Shown: piece after piece, positions 6,196-15,163 of the stretch
How the letters are laid out: each line of letters opens with the position of its first letter
Position numbering within the stretch: position 1 is the stretch's first letter
Source: Euryarchaeota archaeon UBA439
GTDB taxonomy: Archaea; Thermoplasmatota; Poseidoniia; Poseidoniales; Thalassarchaeaceae
Reading direction: 5' to 3'
DNA: 26,776 nt
NCBI GenBank assembly: GCA_002497245.1
Contig: DANB01000002.1
Span: 40,468 to 67,243, forward strand
Made by a program: the position numbers and the translations under genes
The notes under the pieces: model-generated
Seen by the model: the letters and a program-made list of their open reading frames with translations, nothing else
What the model was told of the DNA's origin: nothing
Database searches by the model: none

Positions 6196-8196
6196 ATTAG
6201 AAAATATTTCTGAAGTAGGCCCTTTAGATCTAGATGCAAGTCTTCTAACAATTAATTCAGGGGTAGATCTGGCAATATGATTTCTTTTGGGGTTTCTATC
6301 AACAATCAAGTCCATATTTTCATCTAGTCCCTGTGCTTCAATACCATCAATTCTAATGTCTCCACCCATTACTTCTGAAATCGAACTTCCTATATGAGTA
6401 ACTAGTAAGATGTTTGTGTCATCATTATATCTCGAAGATTTGAGTAGCCCTCCAAGTATCAATGATGCAGCACCAGGCTCCGTTATTGCTTCTAATTCAT
6501 CGGCTAGAATTATTTTTCTTTCACTAGAGACCAAGATATCTGCTAATTTTTTTAATGTTCTTTCCAAAGCTCCGGCAGATTGTGTACCAGAAACTTTTGC
6601 CATAATGTGTAATTCATCAAGAAGACCGATTTTTGCATAAGATGCAGGGACAGGGAGTCCAGAATGAGAGAGTAATATCAATGACGCAAGAGTCTCTAAG
6701 AGAGTTGTCTTACCACCAGAGTTAGCACCAGAAAGTAATGCAATCTTATCTCTTTGGTTTTCTGGGGAGACTTCTCCTATTCCATACGTAACGGCATCTG
6801 GTTCACAACCTAATAGCAAATGACGACCATCTTTCATCCATATTCCTGGATTACTTATACACATCTCAGGCATGGTACATCGATTAGATATCCCCCAATT
6901 ACCTACACCTATCCACATATCTATTTCAATAAACTTCGAAATTGCTTTTCGAGATTGTTTCATTATATTTACAGTTGAGCTAGCAATAGCAATCTCACCT
7001 TGACTTCTCTCTGATTTAATCTCTTTTTCTAGTTCACAGTCAATTAATTCTAATATATCTCTATTGACTACACATGGATATTCACTTGAAAAAATATCAT
7101 TTGGTAAATTTATATCTATATTCTCAAGATATGAGTCTAATTTTCTTCTGCCTTCTTGTAATGCAAAATCAATAGTATCTGCAATTGTACTTTTTAGTCT
7201 TCTTTCTAAGCCTGAGATATCAGAATAATAGGAAAGAACTTCATCTCCATCAAATGATAATTGTGATTGAGAGGTTCCAGAAACAATTGCATCATTTACA
7301 GATTCCTCTATTGACTTAATTTGATTCCAAAGATTATCTCGTATTCTTTCAAGATTTTCAAGATTTGATGATTCATTCTCTAAAGATTGTAATAATAATG
7401 CTAAATCATCAAATCCTTCTAAGTGTTCTGAAATTGTTTGGCCGATGGCATTTATCGGCCAAACTTGATCGTATAATTCTGCTAAAATAGACAAATTATC
7501 TGAGTTTATTTTTAGCCATTCGAGAGGTACTTCTGGTACCAAATCGTATAAAGAATCGCTTATTTCTCCAATAATCCATCCCGAAGGTAATTTTTCAGGG
7601 CCGCCTTCTCCAATCCAGGTGACTCTGTTTAGCCCAAGATAATCTTCCCAAGTCTCATCATTAGAACGTACTAATATTCTACATTTTTTTTCGATATGCC
7701 TTAAATTTTCTAACTGGATAGTGTTTGGAACAACTATTACTCTATCAATTCTAGAAGTTGATTCCTTGGTGTAACCTAAACCAGAAATACATTTCCTCCA
7801 TAATTCAAAAGATGATTGGCTCTCATTAATGAATCTCATGGAATTTATTGACCAACTTCTTCTTGATTCGATCTCAACAACACTATTACGAGTTAAAGGT
7901 GTCAAAATAGAAAGCCTCTCTTTAGCAGCTTTAGTTATGACATAATCTGAGATACTAGCGATTAAATTTTTATGTAATCTTCTCCCTTCATCAGTAGTAG
8001 TAATTTCACTAATATTATTATTGGCTGAATTGATTAATTTAACAGCTCTTTGGGGAGAAATTCCCTCAATTCCTGAAAGTGCACTAACATCACCATCTCT
8101 GATTACACGTTCTACATCTGCCAAAGAACCTATTTCAAATATCAATTTCTCTGCTAGAGAATCGCCAACACCGGGTATTTCTTTCAAACTCAGCAT
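6178..8196 (-). CDS. HhH-MutS-like ATPase (MutS2/MutS5-related)
   Basis: A 672-residue protein. Residues about 1-58 form one or two helix-hairpin-helix DNA-binding motifs (LKEIPGVGDSLAEKLI, LSGIEGISPQRAVKLI). A long mostly helical middle (about 70-430) resembles the MutS lever/clamp region. The C-terminal ABC-type ATPase of MutS has Walker A GANSGGKTT (490-498), Walker B KIILADELEAITEP (561-574) and the switch LLVTHIG (597-603). The MutS1 mismatch-reading domain with its Phe-x-Glu is not visible, and there is no C-terminal Smr nuclease domain as in bacterial MutS2. Archaeal MutS-related proteins with this layout are known, but their function is unsettled: recombination control or branched-DNA handling rather than classical mismatch repair. 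It follows carB on the same strand after 64 nt and overlaps lysS tail to tail. Confidence 0.82.
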   Translation of the reverse strand: MLSLKEIPGVGDSLAEKLIFEIGSLADVERVIRDGDVSALSGIEGISPQRAVKLINSANNNISEITTTDEGRRLHKNLIASISDYVITKAAKERLSILTPLTRNSVVEIESRRSWSINSMRFINESQSSFELWRKCISGLGYTKESTSRIDRVIVVPNTIQLENLRHIEKKCRILVRSNDETWEDYLGLNRVTWIGEGGPEKLPSGWIIGEISDSLYDLVPEVPLEWLKINSDNLSILAELYDQVWPINAIGQTISEHLEGFDDLALLLQSLENESSNLENLERIRDNLWNQIKSIEESVNDAIVSGTSQSQLSFDGDEVLSYYSDISGLERRLKSTIADTIDFALQEGRRKLDSYLENIDINLPNDIFSSEYPCVVNRDILELIDCELEKEIKSERSQGEIAIASSTVNIMKQSRKAISKFIEIDMWIGVGNWGISNRCTMPEMCISNPGIWMKDGRHLLLGCEPDAVTYGIGEVSPENQRDKIALLSGANSGGKTTLLETLASLILLSHSGLPVPASYAKIGLLDELHIMAKVSGTQSAGALERTLKKLADILVSSERKIILADELEAITEPGAASLILGGLLKSSRYNDDTNILLVTHIGSSISEVMGGDIRIDGIEAQGLDENMDLIVDRNPKRNHIARSTPELIVRRLASRSKGPTSEIFSNLLKGF
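7436..7464. repeat. Perfect 11-bp inverted repeat with 7-nt loop
   Basis: The arms GTTTGGCCGAT (7436-7446) and ATCGGCCAAAC (7454-7464) are exact reverse complements separated by GGCATTT. They lie inside the MutS-like coding sequence (around codons for VWPINAIGQ), so the structure is embedded in a reading frame. It could form a strong hairpin in the mRNA or be coincidental. I saw no other perfect hairpin of this size while reading, though I could not scan systematically. Confidence 0.6.
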
Positions 8197-8216
8197 AATT
8201 TACTTCGATAATTCTA

Positions 8217-8227
8217 GGTAATTAAGG
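8217..8227 (-). promoter_or_regulatory. TATA-like box upstream of the MutS-like gene
   Basis: On the minus strand CTTAATTACC in the 64-nt spacer after carB is centred about 26 nt before the ATG at 8196, and no Shine-Dalgarno is evident. This fits a leaderless promoter, although read-through from carB is equally possible. Based on spacing only. Confidence 0.3.
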
Positions 8228-8260
8228 AAATCGCTGTGTACCATATAGATTAGTATAAAT

Positions 8261-11200
8261 CTACAATGTACCAATATTTAGGAGCCTCGGTTCAGGTATA
8301 CCATCCATTGCTTCCGCTATTGCAAGAACTTCCATTCTTGCACCCGCCATAGTGGTAACAAATGGAATATTAAGTTCAACCGCCAATCTTCTCATCATAT
8401 TTCCATCAAGAACTGCTCCTCCAGTATTTCTTGGAGTATTAATAATAAGTTGAATTTTACCCTGTCTCATTAAATCCAATGCATCCGGAGTTAATCCTTC
8501 AGTAATCCTATAACAGGTTTCAACTTGTAATCCTCCTTTCTCTCGGAGAACACTGGCTGTACCTCTAGTTGCATATATCTTAAATCCTAATTCAATTAAT
8601 GACTTAGCTTGGTCAATAATTGTGTCTTTATCTGCATCTTTCACAGTAATGTAAACTCCTCCTTCAGTTGGGACTGGAGATTCGGTAGCTAATCGGGCTT
8701 TGAGATAAGCCGCAGACGCCCTTTCGTGACTCCCCATTACCTCTCCAGTAGATTTCATCTCAGGCCCTGGAGCCGGATCAAGGCCTCTGAGTTTTATGAA
8801 AGGGAATACAGGTGCCTTAACACATACGGCATCGTCTTGACGTTCAGGAATATTCAGATCAGATAATTTTTCTCCTAAAGCAACCATTGCGGCGATTCTG
8901 GCTAAAGGCACCCCTGTAGCCTTGGCCACAAATGGGAAGGTTCGTGAACCTCTGGGATTGACTTCTAAAACATATAATATCTCACCTCTAATAGCGAATT
9001 GAATATTATAACAACCTACTATTCCAAGTTCTATACCAATCTTTCGAGTCCATTCATCAACTTGTCTCAAAACTTTGTCGGATACATTTTGAGGAGGGAT
9101 AAAACAAGTTGAGTCTCCAGAATGAATTCCAGCTTCTTCCAGATGTTCCATTATTGCTCCAACTAATACTTCTCTTCCATCTGAGACTGCATCTACATCT
9201 AGTTCTATTGCATTACCAAGATACTCATCGACTAACAAAGGTCTTTCTGGTGAAAGGAAAGCATCCTGCATGTAAGATTCTAATTGACGATTCGAAGATA
9301 AAATTTCCATTCCTCTTCCGCCCAGAACATATGAAGGGCGGATAAGTACTGGGTACCCAATTTCCCTAACCGCTTCACGAACTTGATCAGAATTGGAAGC
9401 AGTCATACCATTTGGCATTCTCAGATTATTTCTTTGAGCAAATGACTCAAACCTTTCTCTATCACTAGCTTCATCGACTGCTTCAGGAGTAGTTCCCTCC
9501 ATAGTAATATCGAGACCCATGGATGACAAATGAGGTAAATTATTTGACAACGGTAAAGCAAGATTAATTGCTGTCTGACCACCGAATTGTAACAAAATTC
9601 CATGCGCATCTTCACGAAGTAAAATCTCACTTACTGATTCCAATGTTAATGGGTCGAAGTAAAGTCTGTCGCTAGTATCAAAATCAGTTGAAACTGTTTC
9701 AGGATTATTATTGATTATTATGGCTTCATGGCCTAAATCTTGTATAGCACCTACAGCATGTACACATCCATAATCAAATTCTATCCCTTGCCCAATACGA
9801 ATTGGTCCAGATCCGATAACAACAATCCTTTGCTTCTTACTCAGGTTAAGATTTGGCACATAATCAATCCCTATTGATTTTGTACCACACTCATAGGTTG
9901 TGTAATAATATGGAGTTACTGCAGCAAACTCGGCAGCGCATGAATCGACCATTCTAAATCTCGGATGAATACTTAACTCATGTCTACGTGAAGTAACTGC
10001 AAATTCATCTCTACCTTTTGATAATTGTTTGAATCCAGATGCTGGGAAACCGGATAATGCGTCTGCTATATGTAAATCAGTGAAGCCACAACCTTTCCAA
10101 TATCGCATTTCTTCAGATTGTATTTCTGAGGGTTTCATACCTAACTCACCCGCAGCCCTAATTTCTGTTTCTACAGCGGCCATCTTCTCGAATCGATGTA
10201 AAAACCAACGAGTTACTCCTCCAGTTAAATCTCTTACATCTTCAATTGAATATCCTCTTCTAAATGCTTCAAAAAGAGCACTCATTCTTCGGTCACTGGG
10301 AACTCGTAACCAATCAACCAACATTGCTTCAGGCAATGGCTGTGAAGCCCTTTCATCCATTGTCTCTCCTCCTGACGAGTCTGCCAATGTGAGAGGTCTA
10401 GGATGTGGTTGTCCATACTCTAAACTTGCCCACGCTTTGAGAAAAGCTTCTTCAAAGCATCGACCTATTGCCATAACTTCACCAGTAGATTTCATTGATG
10501 TTCCAATTGTTCTATCAGCAGTTCTAAATTTATCAAAAGGCCAACGAGGAATCTTAACTACGCAATAATCTAAGGTTGGTTCAAAAGCAGCAGTAGTTCC
10601 TTCACCAGTTATAGGATTAGGGAGTTCATCAAGAGTATAACCTACTGCAATCAAAGCAGCCATCCTAGCAATAGGATAACCAGTTGCTTTAGATGCTAAA
10701 GCGGAAGAACGTGAAACTCTCGGATTCACTTCAATTACACGGTACTCGCCATTATTTTGATCTACTGCAAACTGAACATTACAGCCCCCTTTGATATTCA
10801 ATCTTCGAATTAATTTTAACGCAGCATTTCTCAATTTCTGATGATCTCGATCAGAAAGTGTTTGCTGCGGTGCTACCACTACTGATTCCCCAGTATGGAC
10901 CCCCATTGGATCTAAGTTTTCCATTGTACAGACAATAATCGCATTATCTGCATCATCTCTCATCACTTCATATTCGTGTTCTTGCCACCCTAGAATACTA
11001 ACCTCAATTAATACTTGGCCAATTGCAGAATGTAATATTCCCTGACTCGCTATTTCAACCAACTCCCCCATATTGAATGCGGTACCACCACCTAAGCCTC
11101 CTAATGTAAAAGCAGGTCTAATCAAAAGAGGAAATACACCCAATGTATTTGCAGCCTCAATGACCTCTTCAATAGAATCACATGCAATTGCCTTACAAAC

Positions 11201-11626
11201 AGGAAGATCAATTTCTTCACATACTTTCTTGAATAGATCTCTATCCTCTGCTTCATCTATAGATGCTAGATTACAGCCAATTAACTCAACACCTAACTCA
11301 TCTAAAGAACCGTCGTGAGCCAAAGCCATGGCGATATTCAAAGCAGTCTGGCCACCCATGCCAGCAAGTATTGCATCAGGTTTTTCTATCTCCAAAATAC
11401 GCTTTACTACCTCTGGCAATAATGGTTCGATGTATATTCTATCAGCCATCTCAGGATCATTTTGTATAGTGGCAGGATTTGAATTAATTAGAATTACTTC
11501 ATACCCATCATCTCTTAGTGCCCTACAAGCCTGGGAACCCGAGAAATCAAACTCCGCAGCTTGACCAATCCTGATTGGGCCACTTCCAAGAATTACAATT
11601 CTTTCCAAATCATCCCTTCGAGGCAC
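8261..11626 (-). CDS. carB: Carbamoyl-phosphate synthase, large subunit
   Basis: Makes carbamoyl phosphate from bicarbonate, ammonia (channelled from CarA) and two ATP, for pyrimidine and arginine synthesis. The 1121-residue protein has the internally duplicated layout. The first synthetase half opens with ERIVILGSGPIRIGQAAEFD. A connecting oligomerisation region lies around 400-590. The second half starts near 595 with QRIVVIGSGPIRIGQGIEFD. A C-terminal MGS-type regulatory domain runs from about 985 (GVYITVKDADKD to the end). ATP-grasp signatures include EVNPRVSRSSALASKATGYP and EVNPRGSRTFPFVAKATGVP. It is slightly longer than the E. coli enzyme (1073). The start is GTG at 11626, sharing one base with the carA stop (TAGTG), behind a very strong Shine-Dalgarno. 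Confidence 0.97.
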   Translation of the reverse strand: MPRRDDLERIVILGSGPIRIGQAAEFDFSGSQACRALRDDGYEVILINSNPATIQNDPEMADRIYIEPLLPEVVKRILEIEKPDAILAGMGGQTALNIAMALAHDGSLDELGVELIGCNLASIDEAEDRDLFKKVCEEIDLPVCKAIACDSIEEVIEAANTLGVFPLLIRPAFTLGGLGGGTAFNMGELVEIASQGILHSAIGQVLIEVSILGWQEHEYEVMRDDADNAIIVCTMENLDPMGVHTGESVVVAPQQTLSDRDHQKLRNAALKLIRRLNIKGGCNVQFAVDQNNGEYRVIEVNPRVSRSSALASKATGYPIARMAALIAVGYTLDELPNPITGEGTTAAFEPTLDYCVVKIPRWPFDKFRTADRTIGTSMKSTGEVMAIGRCFEEAFLKAWASLEYGQPHPRPLTLADSSGGETMDERASQPLPEAMLVDWLRVPSDRRMSALFEAFRRGYSIEDVRDLTGGVTRWFLHRFEKMAAVETEIRAAGELGMKPSEIQSEEMRYWKGCGFTDLHIADALSGFPASGFKQLSKGRDEFAVTSRRHELSIHPRFRMVDSCAAEFAAVTPYYYTTYECGTKSIGIDYVPNLNLSKKQRIVVIGSGPIRIGQGIEFDYGCVHAVGAIQDLGHEAIIINNNPETVSTDFDTSDRLYFDPLTLESVSEILLREDAHGILLQFGGQTAINLALPLSNNLPHLSSMGLDITMEGTTPEAVDEASDRERFESFAQRNNLRMPNGMTASNSDQVREAVREIGYPVLIRPSYVLGGRGMEILSSNRQLESYMQDAFLSPERPLLVDEYLGNAIELDVDAVSDGREVLVGAIMEHLEEAGIHSGDSTCFIPPQNVSDKVLRQVDEWTRKIGIELGIVGCYNIQFAIRGEILYVLEVNPRGSRTFPFVAKATGVPLARIAAMVALGEKLSDLNIPERQDDAVCVKAPVFPFIKLRGLDPAPGPEMKSTGEVMGSHERASAAYLKARLATESPVPTEGGVYITVKDADKDTIIDQAKSLIELGFKIYATRGTASVLREKGGLQVETCYRITEGLTPDALDLMRQGKIQLIINTPRNTGGAVLDGNMMRRLAVELNIPFVTTMAGARMEVLAIAEAMDGIPEPRLLNIGTL

Positions 11627-12990
11627 TAATTATCACCTCCAAGCATTCTAGCAATTTTATTTGTTGGAATCTTTTCACTCACGATTTCAGAGAATCTATC
11701 AAATAATGGAGCCGCATCTAATGGACCGGGGCGGGCTTCTGGATGGAATTGTACAGTGAATGATGATTTACCTACTAAATCTAGTCCTTCAACAGTTCCA
11801 TCATTAGCATTGATATATCTAACTTTGAAGTCTGCACCAAGAACATTAGTGCCTTTTTCTGAACAGGCACCACTAGGATGAGGGGCAAGCATGCCTTTTT
11901 CAGGATCTTCAACAGCAAAGCCATGATTTTGACTAGTGATGTAGACTCTCTTACTTTCTAAATCCATTACTGGTTGATTAGCCCCCCTATGACCATAACG
12001 CAGTTTGTAGGTTCTAAGTCCAGCTGCTAGACCCATTAATTGATGACCTAGGCATATACCCATTACTGGAAAATCCGCTCTAACCGCCGATGCCAATGTT
12101 TCCCTTGCTATCGTGGCTGAACCAGAATGAGCGGGGTCACCAGGACCATTGGATGAGAAAAAAGCGTCAGGAGACCATTGCTCAATTATTTGGTCAAAAT
12201 TCATGTGCGCGGGACACCATACAACTTCAAATCGAGAACATAACTCTCTTAGAATATTAAATTTAATACCGCAATCTATTGCAGCCAATCGAGGCAGGGG
12301 ATTTCCATCTATATCCGTGGCACCTTCATTCAAGATTACTGATTCAGAACAAGTCACCTCAGCAACTAAATCCGAAAGATCTGGAGGTGAAAGATTTTCT
12401 AATATCTCATATAATTCCTGTTCTTTTTCCATTGGGCCGAATACACATAATACTGTGCCGTGCTCTCTGACTCTTCTAGTCAGTGCTCTAGTATCTATTC
12501 CTTCTATTCCGGGAACTCCATGAGATAACAAGAACTCATGGACACTACCAATCGAATCGCGATGATCAGGGATTTTCATTAACTCCCTACAAACAACTCC
12601 TCTAGGCCATATTGAGGAGGACTCAGAACCGCAAGCGTGTATCCCATAATTCCCTAGAAGAGGCCATGTAAATGTCAGAACTTGTCCTGCAAATGAAGGA
12701 TCAGTTAGACTTTCTTGATATCCACACATTCCAGTAGTGAAAACTAGTTCCCCCATAGCAATAGTTTCTGCACCGAATAACTGTCCTTTGAAGCGAGTGC
12801 CATCAGCCAATATCAGAATTCCAGGCTCCAGACTAGAGGGTTGCAATTTCTTAGAATCGATAAGAATATCAGCGGCATCTACAAATGATGGCGGATCTTT
12901 AACTCCTAAAATATCAGCACCGGGAGTAAATCCTCTACCCGGTGTCGACCTCGACATCATCAATACTGCCGGAACACGATTATTAATCAT
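11626..12990 (-). CDS. carA: Carbamoyl-phosphate synthase, small (glutaminase) subunit
   Basis: Hydrolyses glutamine and passes ammonia to CarB. The 454-residue protein has the CarA N-terminal domain (from about residue 58, ILILADGTRFKGQLFG, with GELVFTTGMCGYQESLTDPS) and a class I glutamine amidotransferase domain from about 230. Catalytic Cys313 sits in GICLGHQ; His416 and Glu418 sit in FHPEA. An extension of about 55 residues before the usual start (rich in Pro, Asp and Ser) is not part of the standard subunit. The ATG at 12990 is supported by a TATA-like box 23 nt upstream; internal Met11/Met12 would still leave about 45 extra residues. carA and carB overlap by one base and form an operon. 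Confidence 0.96.
   Translation of the reverse strand: MINNRVPAVLMMSRSTPGRGFTPGADILGVKDPPSFVDAADILIDSKKLQPSSLEPGILILADGTRFKGQLFGAETIAMGELVFTTGMCGYQESLTDPSFAGQVLTFTWPLLGNYGIHACGSESSSIWPRGVVCRELMKIPDHRDSIGSVHEFLLSHGVPGIEGIDTRALTRRVREHGTVLCVFGPMEKEQELYEILENLSPPDLSDLVAEVTCSESVILNEGATDIDGNPLPRLAAIDCGIKFNILRELCSRFEVVWCPAHMNFDQIIEQWSPDAFFSSNGPGDPAHSGSATIARETLASAVRADFPVMGICLGHQLMGLAAGLRTYKLRYGHRGANQPVMDLESKRVYITSQNHGFAVEDPEKGMLAPHPSGACSEKGTNVLGADFKVRYINANDGTVEGLDLVGKSSFTVQFHPEARPGPLDAAPLFDRFSEIVSEKIPTNKIARMLGGDN
11632..11640 (-). promoter_or_regulatory. Strong Shine-Dalgarno sequence for carB
   Basis: GGAGGTGAT on the minus strand is an almost complete complement of the archaeal 16S 3' end (CACCTCC) and ends 5 nt before the carB GTG. 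It is also read as the Gly-Gly-Asp codons at the end of carA. It decides the GTG at 11626 as the start and indicates coupled translation of the two subunits. Confidence 0.8.
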
Positions 12991-13008
12991 TGACTATAAG
13001 AAATCAGA

Positions 13009-13017
13009 TTTTATTTT
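13009..13017 (-). promoter_or_regulatory. TATA-like promoter box of carAB
   Basis: On the minus strand AAAATAAAA lies in the 34-nt gap between the trm56 stop and the carA ATG, centred 23 nt before the start codon. No Shine-Dalgarno is visible, so carA is probably translated from a leaderless or nearly leaderless transcript. The position also means that carAB need not depend on read-through from trm56. Confidence 0.5.
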
Positions 13018-13024
13018 GAAATGG

Positions 13025-13591
13025 TTATTCTTCTTCTGAGATAATTACTTGTTTTCTTACGCCGTTTGGTATGACTTTAATCTCGCCACCAGAAAAATAT
13101 TTTTCTTCATCAATGTTACCAATCAAAGATTCAAGAAATATTGCTAATGCAGCCACCTCTGAATGAGGCTGATTGCCAATTGAAATATTATGACTTGCTA
13201 AGCGATAGACTTCTCCTGGGACTTTAGTGCCGCCGACCACAACTACCATTGGTCTAGAAAAATCAATTTTAGGCAATTCATCTTTCCAAGTTTCACCATA
13301 CATAGTAAGATGAATTATAGTGCCAGGATTTCCATCTCCTGAATCTTTGGAAAAATTACGTAAGAATCTGAGAGGTTTTGGTTCATAAGAACATTTGAAA
13401 TTACCCCCAAATCTTTTTGTAACCGACTTCCAAGTTTCTAAAGCCGATGGATCATCTTCACCTGCTAAATGTATCTCATCCGCTCCAAATGCTCTAGCAG
13501 TTAGACCCAAATGTGATGTGATTCGTTTATCTCTATCACGTCTGTGACCTAGTCTTAGGACACTAACATAAGGGATTTTGTCACCGTTCAC
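13025..13591 (-). CDS. trm56: tRNA (cytidine(56)-2'-O)-methyltransferase
   Basis: A 188-residue SPOUT-class methyltransferase that methylates the ribose of C56 in the T-loop of archaeal tRNAs using S-adenosylmethionine. The N-terminus VSVLRLGHRRDRDKRITSHL followed by GLTARAFGADEI is the hallmark of aTrm56. The trefoil-knot SAM-binding part is seen in HLTMYGETW (about 94-102), MVVVVGGTKVPGEVY (115-129) and ISIGNQPHSEVAALAIFL (136-153). The start is GTG at 13591, 5 nt after the stop of the upstream membrane-protein gene, so the two are probably cotranscribed. The C-terminal tail ends in a short acidic run (SEEE). Confidence 0.94.
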   Translation of the reverse strand: MNGDKIPYVSVLRLGHRRDRDKRITSHLGLTARAFGADEIHLAGEDDPSALETWKSVTKRFGGNFKCSYEPKPLRFLRNFSKDSGDGNPGTIIHLTMYGETWKDELPKIDFSRPMVVVVGGTKVPGEVYRLASHNISIGNQPHSEVAALAIFLESLIGNIDEEKYFSGGEIKVIPNGVRKQVIISEEE

Positions 13592-13596
13592 ATAAC

Positions 13597-14268
13597 CTAT
13601 GCGAGAGGAACTTCTTCATCAGTATGACCCTCGTTGATATTTTGTTCATTCGATGCAAAAATATCTATATCATTTGATAATAACCAAGTTCTGACCCATT
13701 GAAGTAGTAATGCCTCAAAGAAAAATCTTGTTGCGAAATGCAGTAACAAGGCAAGCAGTGAGAGTCGCCCACTGGCGAAAAGGGCATTTTGTATATCCAT
13801 GTCACCAGTTCCTAATAATAAATTACCAAATGGCTCCAAGATGTAAAAAGCTCCAAGAATAACTAGAATTCCTGCTAAATTGGATAATACTGCATTACCT
13901 CTTTCTCTACCAATTGACATGACTAGAGTTGCAAGTAAAGCTATACTAGGAACAATCAAACTTAGTTCTGCGAATTCGAAACCTCCTAATTGAGAAATTG
14001 GTATAGATGAATCGCCTAATCTATCTGCTCCTTTCTCCACAGATATCCACCAAAGAAGAATTGCCATGATGAGCATTGCTCCAGAAATTCTTCCTCTCTG
14101 GAATATCATGTCTCTAATTTCGTGTCTATTTTGGGGTTGAAGTCGCTGTATTATTGATTCCATCATCTCTAATGATGATTGGTTCATGGGATCATCGTTT
14201 TGAGTGTTAGAAATAGGTGAATTAGCAGTCGATAAACTGTCATTAAGTGCATCGTCCCCTATAACCAT
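13597..14268 (-). CDS. Hypothetical four-TM membrane protein
   Basis: A 223-residue protein of no family I recognise. The first 60 residues are polar and rich in Ser, Asn, Asp and Gln, and probably cytosolic. Four hydrophobic segments follow: about 61-78 (GAMLIMAILLWWIS), 99-119 (AELSLIVPSIALLATLVM), 127-150 (NLAGILVILGAFYILEPFG) and 163-186 (GRLSLLALLLHFATRFFFEALL). A short acidic tail ends the protein. No catalytic motif is visible. It lies 5 nt upstream of trm56 on the same strand and diverges from folP across 55 bp. A promoter box centred 27 nt before the ATG at 14268 supports that start. Its link to tRNA modification may be positional only. Confidence 0.75.
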   Translation of the reverse strand: MVIGDDALNDSLSTANSPISNTQNDDPMNQSSLEMMESIIQRLQPQNRHEIRDMIFQRGRISGAMLIMAILLWWISVEKGADRLGDSSIPISQLGGFEFAELSLIVPSIALLATLVMSIGRERGNAVLSNLAGILVILGAFYILEPFGNLLLGTGDMDIQNALFASGRLSLLALLLHFATRFFFEALLLQWVRTWLLSNDIDIFASNEQNINEGHTDEEVPLA

Positions 14269-14291
14269 CGTTGGATTGCCACTACATCACA

Positions 14292-14300
14292 TCATAAAGG
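14292..14300. promoter_or_regulatory. Shared central TATA-like box between two divergent genes
   Basis: TCATAAAGG (minus strand CCTTTATGA) lies almost exactly in the middle of the 55-bp spacer. It is about 27 nt from the ATG at 14268 on the minus strand and about 28 nt from the ATG at 14324 on the plus strand. Neither gene has a Shine-Dalgarno. One box could serve both directions and give two leaderless transcripts. Inferred from symmetry and spacing. Confidence 0.45.
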
Positions 14301-14323
14301 ATTGGTAGAATCGAGGCATCAAC

Positions 14324-15163
14324 ATGCCCGACTGGAGACCCTTGATAGTTCGCCGGGAAGATGGTTTTCCTAGAATAATGGGTGTACTAAATATCACTCC
14401 CGACTCGTTTTTTGAAGATTCGAGAACAAATGATATATCTGAAACAATTAAGATTGCAAACTCAATGATTCAAAATGGTGCAGATTGGTTAGATGTTGGA
14501 GGAGAATCGACTAGACCTGGCTCAAATCCTGTAGGAGAAGAGGAGGAGATTTCAAGAGTAATCCCGGTAATTAAAGAATTGAGAAGAGAATTTCCCGAAA
14601 TAGGTATTTCTGTTGACACCAGAAGAGCGAAAGTCGCAGAACTATCTTTGAAAGAAGGAGCAGATATGATAAACGATATTTCAGCACTTGGTGATAAAAA
14701 TATGTTAACTGTGATAAAAGAAAGTGATTGTTATATTTGCCTAATGCATATGAGAGGTTTACCAGAAAATATGCAAAATAATCCTCAATATAATGATGTG
14801 GTAATAGATGTAAGAGAAATATTGAATCAAAAAGTAAAGTTACTTATTGATGAAGGAGTTAGTCCTGAACGAATTATTGTTGATCCAGGGATAGGTTTCG
14901 GGAAATCTTTACAACACAATCTATCTCTACTAAAATCCGGAAGAGAAATAGTGCCCATGAGAGATGTTGGCCTAATGTGGGGGGTAAGTAGGAAAAGTAT
15001 GTTTTCTGAATTATTGGGCAGAATTGAAACAAAAGATAGGTTAGCAGGAACTCTGGGAATTGCAGCAATGTCGAAAGCGAAAGGCGTAGATATCATCAGA
15101 GTACATGATGTCGGAGAACATACGGACTTGTTCCGTGCTATTGCCGCCATGGAGGAATTCTAA
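14324..15163 (+). CDS. folP: Dihydropteroate synthase
   Basis: Condenses p-aminobenzoate with dihydropterin pyrophosphate in folate synthesis. The 279-residue TIM-barrel protein has every DHPS landmark: IMGVLNITPDSFF (18-30), LDVGGESTRPGS (56-67), SVDTRR (96-101), MINDIS (115-120), CLMHMRG (139-145), IVDPGIGFGK (185-194), GVSRKSM (220-226) and IIRVHDV (257-263). The Arg and His near the end bind the pyrophosphate. The ATG at 14324 fits a leaderless start behind the central TATA-like box. The stop TAA shares its last base with the ATG of the TraB-family gene, so the two are translationally linked. Classical folP is patchy in archaea, so lateral acquisition from bacteria is plausible but not shown. 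Confidence 0.96.
   Translation: MPDWRPLIVRREDGFPRIMGVLNITPDSFFEDSRTNDISETIKIANSMIQNGADWLDVGGESTRPGSNPVGEEEEISRVIPVIKELRREFPEIGISVDTRRAKVAELSLKEGADMINDISALGDKNMLTVIKESDCYICLMHMRGLPENMQNNPQYNDVVIDVREILNQKVKLLIDEGVSPERIIVDPGIGFGKSLQHNLSLLKSGREIVPMRDVGLMWGVSRKSMFSELLGRIETKDRLAGTLGIAAMSKAKGVDIIRVHDVGEHTDLFRAIAAMEEF

Noticed and set aside
10029..10568. Open frame of 179 codons on the plus strand inside carB
   Set aside because: It lies entirely antisense to a highly conserved enzyme, has no recognisable domain or ribosome-binding site, and is explained by the codon pattern of carB.
12149..12523. Open frame of 124 codons on the plus strand inside carA
   Set aside because: Antisense to the conserved CarA coding region, without motif or start signal.
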